Below are positions 52,028-60,741 of a DNA stretch of 64,000 nt, piece by piece. Every line of letters starts with the position of its first letter. Position 1 is the stretch's first letter. The stretch comes from Mucilaginibacter sp. PPCGB 2223 (GTDB taxonomy: Bacteria; Bacteroidota; Bacteroidia; Sphingobacteriales; Sphingobacteriaceae). The notes under the pieces were generated by a model. That model searched no databases and was not told the origin of the DNA. It saw nothing but the letters and a program-made list of their open reading frames with translations. Made by a program: the position numbers and the translations under genes. The stretch is taken from NCBI RefSeq assembly GCF_001705515.1, contig NZ_MDJS01000001.1:744001-808000 (forward strand), read 5' to 3'.

Positions 52028-52981
52028 ATGATGCTTTTGAACGATAAATTTGGCCGTAGTTTTAAAACTTTACGGGTTAGCTTGCTGAGCACCTGCAACC
52101 TGGGCTGTGTTTATTGTACCATGGGCACCGAAGAAGAGGTGTTAATCGACCGGAAGCCGCAGCCATCTGCTTCGTTTTTTCTGAACCATATTGCCAGGTT
52201 GCATGCGCAGCTCAATCTGCAAACGATCAGGTTTACCGGCGGCGAGCCGCTGCTGTACCGCGAACTACCCCAGGCTATTAAAGGTGTTAAAGCTTTAGGC
52301 ATACCGGATATTAAGCTCACTACCAATGCGTTTTTGCTGGATAGGATGGCACCTGCCTTAAAAACAGCAGGTTTGCGGTATGTCAATGTATCGTTGGATG
52401 CAATGGATGAAGAATCCTTTTTCAGGATGACCAGGCGCAGGCAGCTCGATCGTACGTTAAAAGGCATTGAAACAGCTTTGGCCTGTGGGTTGGATGTAAA
52501 GATAAACGCGGTGATGATGAAAGGTAAAAATGATGACCAGGTTTTACCATTGCTGGAATATGCTTTTGAACGGGGCATCGCGATACGCTTTTTAGAAGTA
52601 ATGACCATGGGCCATTTGTTTGGCCACGGGCAGGAATACCTGTTTTCGCAGGATGAGATACTGAATGTTATTGCCTCTGAATACAACTTTAGTAAGCAAC
52701 ACAGGAAATCCTCATCTACAGCTAATTACTGGCAAACGACTGAAGGAGGTGTTTTTGGGATCATAGCTAATGATACCGAACCGTTTTGCCAGGATTGCAA
52801 CCGTCTGAGGCTGGATGCCGAAGGCAATATTTATGGTTGTTTGAGTAATAACCATGCTATCGCACTAAGCGGAGCCGAAGATGAACAGGAGTTGGGAGAG
52901 AAACTGCAACAGGCCATGTCGCAAAAGCAGGAACTACATTTTACGGGCAGCGAGATGAGCATGATGCACATTGGCGGATAA
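52028..52981 (+). CDS. moaA: GTP 3',8-cyclase MoaA
   Basis: 317-aa radical SAM enzyme that opens GTP to start cofactor synthesis. The first [4Fe-4S] ligands are C23, C27 and C30 in STCNLGCVYC. The second cluster is ligated by FCQDCNRLRL and CLSNN near 255-275. The protein ends in MHIGG, keeping the C-terminal double Gly of family members. RFTGGEPLLYRE is the SAM-binding strand. Start is followed by a second in-frame Met, so the first residue is not fixed. It is followed nine bases later by moaD. Confidence 0.95.
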   Translation: MMLLNDKFGRSFKTLRVSLLSTCNLGCVYCTMGTEEEVLIDRKPQPSASFFLNHIARLHAQLNLQTIRFTGGEPLLYRELPQAIKGVKALGIPDIKLTTNAFLLDRMAPALKTAGLRYVNVSLDAMDEESFFRMTRRRQLDRTLKGIETALACGLDVKINAVMMKGKNDDQVLPLLEYAFERGIAIRFLEVMTMGHLFGHGQEYLFSQDEILNVIASEYNFSKQHRKSSSTANYWQTTEGGVFGIIANDTEPFCQDCNRLRLDAEGNIYGCLSNNHAIALSGAEDEQELGEKLQQAMSQKQELHFTGSEMSMMHIGG

Positions 52982-52990
52982 GAATATAAA

Positions 52991-53224
52991 ATGAAGATAC
53001 AGGTTTTCGCGGTTTTAAAAGACCATTTTGATAAAGAGTTTGAGCTGAGCAGGGATATCAAAGATATCGCCTCGTTGAAAGCCTATTTATCAAATCAAAA
53101 TACCGGGGCCGAGGGGATCTTACAGATCAGCCGCTTCGCCGTACATAACGAATTTGTTGACCTTGATTACGCTATCAAACCAAATGATACGATCTGCATA
53201 TTCCCTCCAAGCAGCGGAGGCTGA
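52991..53224 (+). CDS. moaD: MoaD small subunit of molybdopterin synthase
   Basis: 77 aa with a ubiquitin-like fold and the C-terminal FPPSSGG, the double Gly that is adenylated by MoeB and then thiocarboxylated. Together with MoaE it forms molybdopterin synthase. Its 3' end overlaps the start of moaE in another frame by about 41 bp. Confidence 0.93.
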   Translation: MKIQVFAVLKDHFDKEFELSRDIKDIASLKAYLSNQNTGAEGILQISRFAVHNEFVDLDYAIKPNDTICIFPPSSGG

Positions 53225-53657
53225 AATACCGGCATTATCGGCAACGCCGCTTGATGTGGTAGCTCTTTTAGCCCAGGCGCATCACCCGGAAGCGGGTGCA
53301 GTGGTGTTGTTTAGCGGTGAAGTGCGAAATCATAACCAGGGGCAGGATGTCGACTACCTGGAGTATGAAGCACATGAGGCAATGGCCGAAAAAATGATTG
53401 CAGAGATCATTAACGACGCTCACGCCAAATGGCCGCTTAAAATAGCTGTCGCCCAACACCGAACCGGAAAAGTAGCTATCGGCGAAACCGCCGTGATCGT
53501 GATCACTTCATCGGCACACCGCCACGAAGCGTACGAGGCTAATCAGTACATTATCCATCGCATAAAACACGAAGCAACCATATGGAAATGCGAGTATTTT
53601 ACCGATGGCAGCAAAAAATGGGGCGGTAATTGCAGTTGTTGCCCCCCGGCCCTCTAA
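53184..53657 (+). CDS. moaE: MoaE large subunit of molybdopterin synthase
   Basis: About 157 aa from the ATG at 53184; a longer frame begins at a TTG at 53154 and would overlap moaD more. Motifs: GAVVLFSGEVRNHNQGQDV, YEAHEAMAEKMI, IAVAQHRTGKVAIGETAVIV and IKHEATIWKCEYF with the active Lys. The usual tail after WKCEYFTDG is altered here: SKKWGGNCSCCPPAL, the last part being read through the left arm of an inverted repeat at 53638. The end of the protein is therefore repeat-derived, but catalytic residues are all present. Confidence 0.92.
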   Translation: MIRSAYSLQAAEAEIPALSATPLDVVALLAQAHHPEAGAVVLFSGEVRNHNQGQDVDYLEYEAHEAMAEKMIAEIINDAHAKWPLKIAVAQHRTGKVAIGETAVIVITSSAHRHEAYEANQYIIHRIKHEATIWKCEYFTDGSKKWGGNCSCCPPAL

Positions 53658-53737
53658 AAGGGGGAACTTTTTAGCTATGGAAGATAATTCTCAAAATAAG
53701 AATCGACGTTCCTCCTTTAGGGGGTTAGGGGGCAAAC
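53638..53737. repeat. Inverted-repeat element spanning the moaE end and the start of the next gene
   Basis: The left arm (53638-53667) begins GTTGCCCCCCGGCCCTCTAA and ends GGGGGAAC. The right arm (53708-53737) begins GTTCCTCCTTTAGG and ends GGGGGCAAAC. They pair over most of 30 positions with a 40-bp centre. The element ends inside the SelT/W/H-like reading frame and begins inside moaE. Similar CCCCCT-AAAGGGGGA arms are common in this group of bacteria, from memory. Confidence 0.75.
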
Positions 53738-54012
53738 CCTTCATCACCATAGAATATTGCCCGAAATGCGGCTGGATGCTCCGGGCGTCGTACATGGCGC
53801 AGGAATTACTGACCACGTTTACCGACGATATCAAAGCTGTGCTGTTACAGCCAAGCGAAATAAACGGGCGCTATACCATTAGGATAAATGACTTGGAAAT
53901 ATTTGATCGCAAGCGGGCCGGGCGTTTTCCTGAGATCAAAGAACTAAAGCAACTGGTGCGCGATGTGGTTAACCCGGGTAAAAGCCTGGGCCATTCAGAT
54001 AAAAAAGATTAG
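53677..54012 (+). CDS. SelT/SelW/SelH (Rdx) family protein with a repeat-derived N-terminus
   Basis: 111 aa from the ATG at 53677, which lies in the centre of the inverted repeat. From about residue 22 the Rdx core begins: FITIEYCPKCGWMLRAS (C-x-x-C redox pair), LLQPSEINGRYTI, and DRKRAGRFPEIKELKQLV. Thioredoxin-like fold of unknown substrate; Cys replaces selenocysteine. The first twenty residues, including SSFRGLGG, are encoded by the repeat arm and do not belong to the family. It is probably transcribed with the moa operon. Confidence 0.82.
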   Translation: MEDNSQNKNRRSSFRGLGGKPFITIEYCPKCGWMLRASYMAQELLTTFTDDIKAVLLQPSEINGRYTIRINDLEIFDRKRAGRFPEIKELKQLVRDVVNPGKSLGHSDKKD

Positions 54013-54098
54013 TAGCACCATGCAAAATAAAAGCACCGCTTAGTAAAATAAACTGCATATTTAAACGCTATAAAACCGGAGCATTTTATTTGCGCTTA

Positions 54099-56483
54099 AT
54101 GATTGCACTTTTACCTAAACGTATTACATATCTGCAGTTTGTAAACATTCTATCAATAGCGAAACTATTGGGCGTGTTATTACTGTTTTTATTGCAAACA
54201 CACTTTTTATTTGCGCAATCACAATATACCCTCAGCGGCACGATCAAAGATGCTGCAACCGGCGAGGTTCTTATCGGCGCAACTGCCCGCATTGAAAATA
54301 CCGCATCAAAAGGCGCAATTACCAACAGTTTTGGATTTTACTCCCTCACCATTACCCAAGGCGAGCATATTTTACTGGTAAGCTATATCGGCTATAAAAC
54401 CGATTCGTTGAAGATCAGCCTTCATAAAGATACCCGTATAAACATAGAACTGGTATCGGGGCATGCACTTAACGAAATTGTGGTTAGCGATAAAAGCAGC
54501 CGGAGCGATAACGTGTTGAACCCGCAGATCGGCGTAAATAAACTAAATACCAATGATATTAAGGATGTGCCGGTATTTATGGGCGAGAAGGATATCATCC
54601 GTACTATTGAGTTGCTGCCTGGCGTAAAAACTACCGGAGATGCCAATACCGGCTTTTATGTACGCGGTGGCGGATCGGACGAAAATCTCATCCTGCTTGA
54701 TGGTGCTACGGTTTATAACCCATCGCACCTGTTTGGTTTCTTTTCTACTTTTAACTCCGATGCGGTAAAAGATATCAGCCTGTACAAAGGTGGTATGCCG
54801 GCTCAATACGGCGGGCGCTTATCATCGGTTCTGGACGTGCGGATGGATGACGGAAACAATAAAGACTATGGCGCTGAAGGAGGAATTGGCCTGATATCAT
54901 CGCGGATAAAGTTTGAAGGCCCGATTATTAAAAACAAAGGTTCGTTTATGCTTAGCGCCAGGCGGACCTATGCTGATGTTTTTTTAAAGCTATCCGGCGA
55001 TTCGACACTGAAGGGCAGCAGTTTATACTTTTACGATCTGAATCTTAAGGCCAATTACCAGTTGGACGATAAAAACATTATTTATCTTTCGGGATATTTC
55101 GGTAAAGATGCAATCGGGCTGAAAGATAATTTTGCTACTAACTGGGGCAATACTACGGCTACCCTCAGGTGGAACCATATATTGAACAACAAACTGTTTT
55201 CAAACACTTCCTTTATCTACAGCAACTACAATTATGTGATCAATAATTTTTCGGCTACAAGCAATATCAATGTACAATCGAAAATTGAGGATTTTAATCT
55301 TAAGCAGGATTATGAGTACTTTTTAAATAACAATAATACACTAAGTTTTGGAGCGGGCGTGGTGCATCATACTATTATGCCCGGCAATATCTCAACCACG
55401 CAAACTTCAAGTTATAATTCAAAAACAATCCAGACCCGCCATGCTTACGAAGCCAATGCTTATATATCCGATTCGTGGCAGCCGCTAAATAGCCTGACTA
55501 TAGTTTACGGGCTTCGGGCAAACTTTTTTAACCTTGTAGGCCCCGGCACTTTCAATACTTATAATGCCGACGGCGTGCTGACCAATGTGTCGACATATAG
55601 TTCAGGACAGAGCATACAAACTTATTTTAATCTCGAGCCACGCATCTCAGCTAATTATGTGATTAACCCGCAAAGTTCTGTAAAGGCATCATATAATCAT
55701 AACTCACAAAATATTCATTTACTATCAAACTCAACATCGAGCCTGCCTACCGATTTGTATGTAATGAGTAGTAACAATATCAAACCCGGCGTAGCCGATC
55801 AGGTATCGCTTGGTTACTATCGTAATTTTAAAGATGATCAGTTTGAGTTTTCGACCGAAGTTTACTATAAATGGCTAAAAAACGAGGTAGATTATCGTAA
55901 CGACGCCGACCTGGTTGCTAACGAAACCGTAGAATCGCAATTACTTTACGGGGTTGGTCGGGCATACGGCGCCGAGTTTTTCCTGAAAAAGAAATATGGG
56001 AAGTTTAACGGATGGATAGGCTATACACTTTCCCGGACCGAACGTAAAATAGATGGCATTAATAACGGTAATTATTTCCCGGCCCGGCAGGACCGTACGC
56101 ACGATGTTTCGCTCGTGGGGGTCTATAACCTCAGTAAACGAGTGACGATATCGGCGGTATTTGTTTACGGTACGGGCAACGCTGTAACGTATCCGGCAGG
56201 TAAATATCAGATAGGTGGCTTAACTACTTATTACTATAACCAACGAAATGCCAACAGGCTGCCGGCCGATAGCAGGCTTGACCTGGGCGTAACGTTAGAG
56301 GGGAAGCAACATAAACGTTATCATTCGAGTTGGAACTTTAGCATTTATAATGCTTTCGACCGTATGAATCCTTATAGTGTGGTATTTCAGGATAGCGCGG
56401 GCAAGCCATCGCACACCGAAGCCGTAGAAACCAGTTTGTTTGGTATCATACCAGCAGTGACCTGGAATTTTAAGTTTAAATAA
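54099..56483 (+). CDS. TonB-dependent receptor with carboxypeptidase-like regulatory domain
   Basis: About 794 aa from the ATG at 54099; the frame starts at a TTG three codons earlier. A hydrophobic export signal ends near FAQSQ, followed by a CarboxypepD_reg-like domain (YTLSGTIKDAATGEVLIGAT, about 40-115), a plug with TGFYVRGGGSDENLILLDGA (about 184-203) and FYKGG-like SLYKGGMPAQYGGRLSSVLD, then a barrel ending in WNFKFK. At this length it is not a SusC. It pairs with the DUF4249 lipoprotein gene 14 bp downstream, a conserved association in Bacteroidota. Substrate unknown. Confidence 0.9.
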   Translation: MIALLPKRITYLQFVNILSIAKLLGVLLLFLLQTHFLFAQSQYTLSGTIKDAATGEVLIGATARIENTASKGAITNSFGFYSLTITQGEHILLVSYIGYKTDSLKISLHKDTRINIELVSGHALNEIVVSDKSSRSDNVLNPQIGVNKLNTNDIKDVPVFMGEKDIIRTIELLPGVKTTGDANTGFYVRGGGSDENLILLDGATVYNPSHLFGFFSTFNSDAVKDISLYKGGMPAQYGGRLSSVLDVRMDDGNNKDYGAEGGIGLISSRIKFEGPIIKNKGSFMLSARRTYADVFLKLSGDSTLKGSSLYFYDLNLKANYQLDDKNIIYLSGYFGKDAIGLKDNFATNWGNTTATLRWNHILNNKLFSNTSFIYSNYNYVINNFSATSNINVQSKIEDFNLKQDYEYFLNNNNTLSFGAGVVHHTIMPGNISTTQTSSYNSKTIQTRHAYEANAYISDSWQPLNSLTIVYGLRANFFNLVGPGTFNTYNADGVLTNVSTYSSGQSIQTYFNLEPRISANYVINPQSSVKASYNHNSQNIHLLSNSTSSLPTDLYVMSSNNIKPGVADQVSLGYYRNFKDDQFEFSTEVYYKWLKNEVDYRNDADLVANETVESQLLYGVGRAYGAEFFLKKKYGKFNGWIGYTLSRTERKIDGINNGNYFPARQDRTHDVSLVGVYNLSKRVTISAVFVYGTGNAVTYPAGKYQIGGLTTYYYNQRNANRLPADSRLDLGVTLEGKQHKRYHSSWNFSIYNAFDRMNPYSVVFQDSAGKPSHTEAVETSLFGIIPAVTWNFKFK

Positions 56484-56497
56484 CATTTTATAACCAA

Positions 56498-57289
56498 ATG
56501 AATATCAGAGTATTATTAATGTTTTATTTGTTGGCTATTGTACTACTGTCGTGCCAGAAAGTAATTAGCGTGGATGTGGGTAGTTCGGCAGCGCAGCTGG
56601 TTATTGAGGGTAATCTTACCGATCATCAGGGCACACAGACAGTAACACTGTCAAAATCGGTGCCCTACGGAAATGCCAATGTTTACCCGGCGGTAACCGG
56701 TGCGACAGTTACTTTGAATGATAATACCAATACCACCTATAGATTTACCGAAACACAGCCCGGAACATACACCATCAATAACTTTAAGGGAAGGGCTTTA
56801 ATATTCTATGTATTAACCGTTAAAGCCGAAGGTAAAACGTATTATGGCGGGTCGACCATGCAGTTCCCCACCAACCTGGATTCGCTTACCCTGATCAGTC
56901 AAACGTTTGGCAGTAAAAGCGTTATCAATGTTGTGGTTAATTACCAGGATCCGGCAAATATCGCTAACCAATATCGTTTTGTGATGTATGTAAATAGTGT
57001 GCAGGTAAAACAGATATTTGTCGAGAACGATCAGTTAAGCGATGGCCGGTCGGTATCTACTACGCTTTACCAGCACGATATCGATCTGAAGAAAGGCGAT
57101 AAAGTGGATGTTGATATGGAGTGTATTGATGGCAATATGTATAATTACTGGAACAGCTTAAGCAGCCAGGGAGGCAACACGCCTCAAAATTCGGCAACAC
57201 CATCAAACCCGCCATCAAATATTCTTGGTGGGGCATTAGGCTACTTTAGTGCCCATACCGTGCAACGTAAAAGTATTGTAATACCTTAA
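56498..57289 (+). CDS. DUF4249 lipoprotein partner of the TonB receptor
   Basis: 263 aa with a lipobox near LLSC (Cys about residue 19), so a surface or outer-membrane lipoprotein. The start LVIEGNLTDHQGTQTVTLSKS is typical of DUF4249, with Ig-like strands such as GATVTLNDN. It follows the TonB receptor by 14 bp and probably forms its extracellular cap or partner, by analogy with SusD-like roles (inference). Confidence 0.9.
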   Translation: MNIRVLLMFYLLAIVLLSCQKVISVDVGSSAAQLVIEGNLTDHQGTQTVTLSKSVPYGNANVYPAVTGATVTLNDNTNTTYRFTETQPGTYTINNFKGRALIFYVLTVKAEGKTYYGGSTMQFPTNLDSLTLISQTFGSKSVINVVVNYQDPANIANQYRFVMYVNSVQVKQIFVENDQLSDGRSVSTTLYQHDIDLKKGDKVDVDMECIDGNMYNYWNSLSSQGGNTPQNSATPSNPPSNILGGALGYFSAHTVQRKSIVIP

Positions 57290-57321
57290 CCTGGTAATTA
57301 AGCTTTATATTTGCCTTAAAG

Positions 57322-57705
57322 ATGAAGAGTTTAAAAAAATATTACATAGTTGGCGCCCCGCCCGAAGACGTGTATAATGCCATTACCAACCCGTTAAGTA
57401 TACAGTTGTGGACGGGTGAGGAAGCCGTAATGAGTACCGAACCCGGTTCGGAGTTTTCGATGTGGGAAGGGAGCATAGCAGGTAAAAACCTGGAGTTTAT
57501 CGATAGCAAAAAAATTGTGCAGGAATGGTACTTTGGCGATCAGTCTGAAGCATCTGTCGTAACGATTATCCTGCACCCGCATAAAGACGGCACCTCGGCC
57601 GAGCTGCGTCATACCAATATACCTGATGAGGATTTTAATGATATTTCTGAAGGTTGGGACAATGCTTATTTTGGTTCGATCATTGATTTTTTCGACGCCT
57701 TTTAA
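57322..57705 (+). CDS. SRPBCC/AHSA1-like domain protein
   Basis: 127 aa with the START-like helix-grip pattern: KKYYIVGAPPEDVYNAITNP (about 4-23), LWTGEEAVMSTEPGSEFSMW, and a C-terminal helix DISEGWDNAYFGSIIDFF. Likely a small ligand- or chaperone-linked protein of the AHSA1 group. A TATATTTG box at 57306 lies in front of it. Function unknown. Confidence 0.88.
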   Translation: MKSLKKYYIVGAPPEDVYNAITNPLSIQLWTGEEAVMSTEPGSEFSMWEGSIAGKNLEFIDSKKIVQEWYFGDQSEASVVTIILHPHKDGTSAELRHTNIPDEDFNDISEGWDNAYFGSIIDFFDAF

Positions 57706-57795
57706 TCAGTAAGAGGTAAACACTAAGGCCCGGTTTTTGTTAAGATTGAATGACAGCAGAAATGCTTTTTCATTAAAATCTAAAAAAACCTGCTT

Positions 57796-58476
57796 ATGAA
57801 AACGCTTAATTTTTTGAAACTAACCGCAGCTATGTTGCTTGGCATTTGCCTGTTGAACCTACCGGCAATGGCACAGCAAAAGCTTGAAACCAAGATAAAT
57901 GATTCCAAAGAAGTACTGGCCGAGTTCGGGAAGATGAAGGAAAGTATTCCGCACCAGTTGCTCCAAGATACGCATGGTATTATCATCATACCGAAAATGA
58001 TTAACGCCGGCCTTGTTGTAGGCGGCAAACGCGGCAAGGGCGTAGCACTGGCGAAAGGTGCTGACGGCAAATGGAGCGACCCGGTATTTGTTACTTTAAC
58101 AGGTGGTAGTTTTGGTTTGCAGGCCGGCGTACAGTCTGTCGACCTGGTACTGGTAATTAAACACAGCGAAACGTTAACCAATATTGGCAGGGGGAGCTTT
58201 ACCTTAGGCGGGGATATTTCTGTAGCGGCCGGCCCTGTTGGGCGCAGCTCGACAGCCAGTACAGATTATAAGTTCCAGGCCGAAGTTTACAGCTATTCGC
58301 GCAGTCGCGGTTTGTTTGCCGGTATCAGTTTAAACGGCGCATCGCTTTCGGTTGATGCTAAATCAAACACCGAATTCTACGGTAAGGATTCGGCATCGGC
58401 AACCATATTCGCCCAGTCTAAAAACCCGACAGCTTCTGTTAAGGAACTGAAGGCTACTTTGGAAGGGTTGTATTAG
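57796..58476 (+). CDS. SYLF domain lipid-binding protein, exported
   Basis: 226 aa with a signal peptide (about 1-24, PAMAQQ). The SYLF (YSC84-like) domain is visible: IPHQLLQDTHGIIIIPKMI, GLVVGGKRGKGVAL, VFVTLTGGSFGLQAGVQSVDLVLVI (only parts quoted in order), GDISVAAGPVGRS and YSYSRSRGLFAGISLNGASL. SYLF proteins bind phosphoinositides in eukaryotes; bacterial exported forms are of unknown role. Followed by a strong palindromic terminator. Confidence 0.9.
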   Translation: MKTLNFLKLTAAMLLGICLLNLPAMAQQKLETKINDSKEVLAEFGKMKESIPHQLLQDTHGIIIIPKMINAGLVVGGKRGKGVALAKGADGKWSDPVFVTLTGGSFGLQAGVQSVDLVLVIKHSETLTNIGRGSFTLGGDISVAAGPVGRSSTASTDYKFQAEVYSYSRSRGLFAGISLNGASLSVDAKSNTEFYGKDSASATIFAQSKNPTASVKELKATLEGLY

Positions 58477-58480
58477 CCCG

Positions 58481-58600
58481 GAGTCCTGAGCTCTGAGTCT
58501 CGAGTCAAAAAGAGTTTAAATGTAAAGGGCCTATAATGTTTGCATTATAGGCCCTTTACATAATAAAAGATTCTGGGCTCAAGACTCAGAGCTCAAGACT
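58481..58600. repeat. Outer inverted repeat around the terminator (GAGTC-type)
   Basis: AGTCCTGAGCTCTGAGTC near 58483-58501 is mirrored by GACTCAGAGCTCAAGACT near 58580-58598, flanking the perfect hairpin at 58521-58560. The GAGTCTTGAG-type sequence recurs as a dispersed repeat in this group, from memory. Confidence 0.6.
58521..58560. terminator. Perfect bidirectional terminator hairpin
   Basis: TGTAAAGGGCCTATAATG (58521-58538) and CATTATAGGCCCTTTACA (58543-58560) pair exactly over 18 bp with a four-base TTTG loop. It lies between the convergent SYLF and M13 peptidase genes. Confidence 0.85.
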
Positions 58601-58605
58601 AAACC

Positions 58606-60651
58606 TTACCAGATCTTCACCCGCTTATCCGGATCGATCCACATGGCATCGCCTTTTTTAACGCCGAAGGTTTGATAAAATTCGGGTACATCGGAGAAAG
58701 GTGCGTTAACCCGTAAAAAGCCGGGGGCATGCACATCTGTCGATAACTGCTGTGCCAGTGCCTCATCGCGTTCGTGGCCCAACCAGCCCAGGGCATAGCC
58801 TAAAAAGAAACGCTGCATCGGCGTTAAGCCATTGATAGTTTTGCCTTCTTTATACTGTTGTGTCTTTTTAAAGGCATCCAAGCCCAGAACAATACCGCCA
58901 AGGTCGGCAATGTTTTCGCCTAAGCTGGCCTGGCCGTTAACATGCAGGCTATCGAGTATCTTATAGCTGTTAAACTGATTGACAAGCATTTGGGCGCGTT
59001 TGGTAAACTTAACCGAATCTTCAGCGGTCCACCAGCCTTTCAGGTTTCCCTTCTCATCATACTGCCGTCCTTCGTCGTCAAAACCATGGGTGATTTCGTG
59101 GCCTATAGTAGATGCGGCAGCATAACCGTAAACCACGGCGTCGTCCATATCTTCGTCCTTAATGCCCGGAACGATGAATTGCGCGGCAGGTAAGGTTATT
59201 TCGTTGTTCGACGGGCTGTAGTTGGCATTATAGGTCTGCGGCGTCATATTCCACTCGGTATGATCGACAGGCTTACCCAGTTTATTGATATTATTGAGAT
59301 ATTGCCAGTGCCTCGCATTCATTACGTTAGCCGCGTACGATGTACGATCGATCTGTAAATTAGAGAAATCCTTCCATTTATCGGGATAACCAACTTTGGG
59401 ATGGATGGTGCTTAATTTTAACAGGGCCTTTTGCTTGGTTTCGGGGCTCATCCAATCGAGTTTTTCGATATGCTCTTTATACGAGTCGCGGATAGCTTCA
59501 ACCAGTGCCACATATCGTGCTTTGGCCTTTTCGGGGAAATACTCTTTTACGAACAATTGCCCGAGCAGTTCGCCCATAATGCCGTTCTCGGTATCTAACA
59601 CGCGTTTCCAACGGGGCAGCTGTTGTTTCTGCCCGCGCAGAATGGTCCCGGTAAAATGAAAACTTTCAGCACCTATTGCGTTGTTCAGATATGGCGCGTA
59701 CGATGAGATCAGCTTCCAGCGCAGGTAAGCCTTCCAATCGTTGACAGGGAAAGTGCTTAACCCCTTGCTTACCGCTTTGTAATATTCGGGCTGGCCGATG
59801 ATCACGCTATCCACATAAGGCATGCCCATTTTAGCAAAAACCTTGTTCCAGTCGATATTAGGAGTGAGTTTATTGAACTGGGCAACCGTCATTTTATTAT
59901 AGTTGCGATACGGGTCGCGCAGGTCCTCCAGTTTACGGCTGCTATCGGCAAGCGATTTTTCTATGGCATAAACGCTTTTGGCATCGGCCTTTGCCTGCTC
60001 ATCGCTCAGGCCCGAAAGCTTAAGCATATTAGGCAGGTAATTGGCCTGGTATTCATTACGTATTTTTACCGTACGCGCATCCGTCTTAAAATAATAGTCG
60101 CGGTTAGGTAAACCCAGGCCGGTCTGATTAAGTTGCAGCATCATTTTTGAGCTGTTCTTATCATCCTGGCCAACACCGGCACCAATAAAGGTGCGTGTGC
60201 CGATGGTGCTTAGCGTGGCGGTGACGTTCAGCAGGCTGTTCACATCCGTAATAGCGGCAATCTGATCTAATTGCGGTTTCAGGGCATTAATGCCTAACTT
60301 TTCTATCCCGGCCGAATCCAGGCCGCTGTAATAAAAATCGCCTATTTTTTGTGTGCTGCTGCCTTTTGGCGCATTGGCCTTCATGGCGTCTTCGTTGATC
60401 TTTTGCAGACGGGTGCGGATATCTTCGCCCACAACGTTACCGATACCCCAGCTTGAGTAAGCGGGAGGAATAGGGTTTTTACTTATCCAGCCGCCGTTGG
60501 CATATTTAAAGAAATCGGCGCCCGGACTAACGGATTTATCGAGGTTTTGAAAAACCGGGTCGTTTGCCGGGTGTGTCTGAGCGGTGGCAGAGCCATATAT
60601 TGCAAGCGACAATATACCCGCAGTAAGCAGTTTAATGTTTAAATGTTTCAT
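58606..60651 (-). CDS. M13 family zinc metallopeptidase (neprilysin/PepO-like)
   Basis: 681 aa with a signal peptide (about 1-24). The zinc site HEITHGFDDEGRQYD (HExxH near 520) and GENIADLGG (third ligand Glu and downstream Asp) are both present, and NPIPPAYSSWG with the N-terminal M13_N helical domain is typical. The enzyme should cleave short peptides in the periplasm or outside. Full length, C-terminal W present as usual in the family. Convergent with SYLF. Confidence 0.93.
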   Translation of the reverse strand: MKHLNIKLLTAGILSLAIYGSATAQTHPANDPVFQNLDKSVSPGADFFKYANGGWISKNPIPPAYSSWGIGNVVGEDIRTRLQKINEDAMKANAPKGSSTQKIGDFYYSGLDSAGIEKLGINALKPQLDQIAAITDVNSLLNVTATLSTIGTRTFIGAGVGQDDKNSSKMMLQLNQTGLGLPNRDYYFKTDARTVKIRNEYQANYLPNMLKLSGLSDEQAKADAKSVYAIEKSLADSSRKLEDLRDPYRNYNKMTVAQFNKLTPNIDWNKVFAKMGMPYVDSVIIGQPEYYKAVSKGLSTFPVNDWKAYLRWKLISSYAPYLNNAIGAESFHFTGTILRGQKQQLPRWKRVLDTENGIMGELLGQLFVKEYFPEKAKARYVALVEAIRDSYKEHIEKLDWMSPETKQKALLKLSTIHPKVGYPDKWKDFSNLQIDRTSYAANVMNARHWQYLNNINKLGKPVDHTEWNMTPQTYNANYSPSNNEITLPAAQFIVPGIKDEDMDDAVVYGYAAASTIGHEITHGFDDEGRQYDEKGNLKGWWTAEDSVKFTKRAQMLVNQFNSYKILDSLHVNGQASLGENIADLGGIVLGLDAFKKTQQYKEGKTINGLTPMQRFFLGYALGWLGHERDEALAQQLSTDVHAPGFLRVNAPFSDVPEFYQTFGVKKGDAMWIDPDKRVKIW

Positions 60652-60741
60652 GAAATCAGTTGACTATCTGTCAAACATAATTAAATTTATGCTATTTGTG
60701 CTATGCGAAGCCCAACTAAAAGATGGAAATTGTAATATTGT

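Noticed and set aside
52111-52686. 191-codon minus-strand frame opposite moaA
   Set aside because: moaA has all radical SAM motifs; the antisense product looks random.
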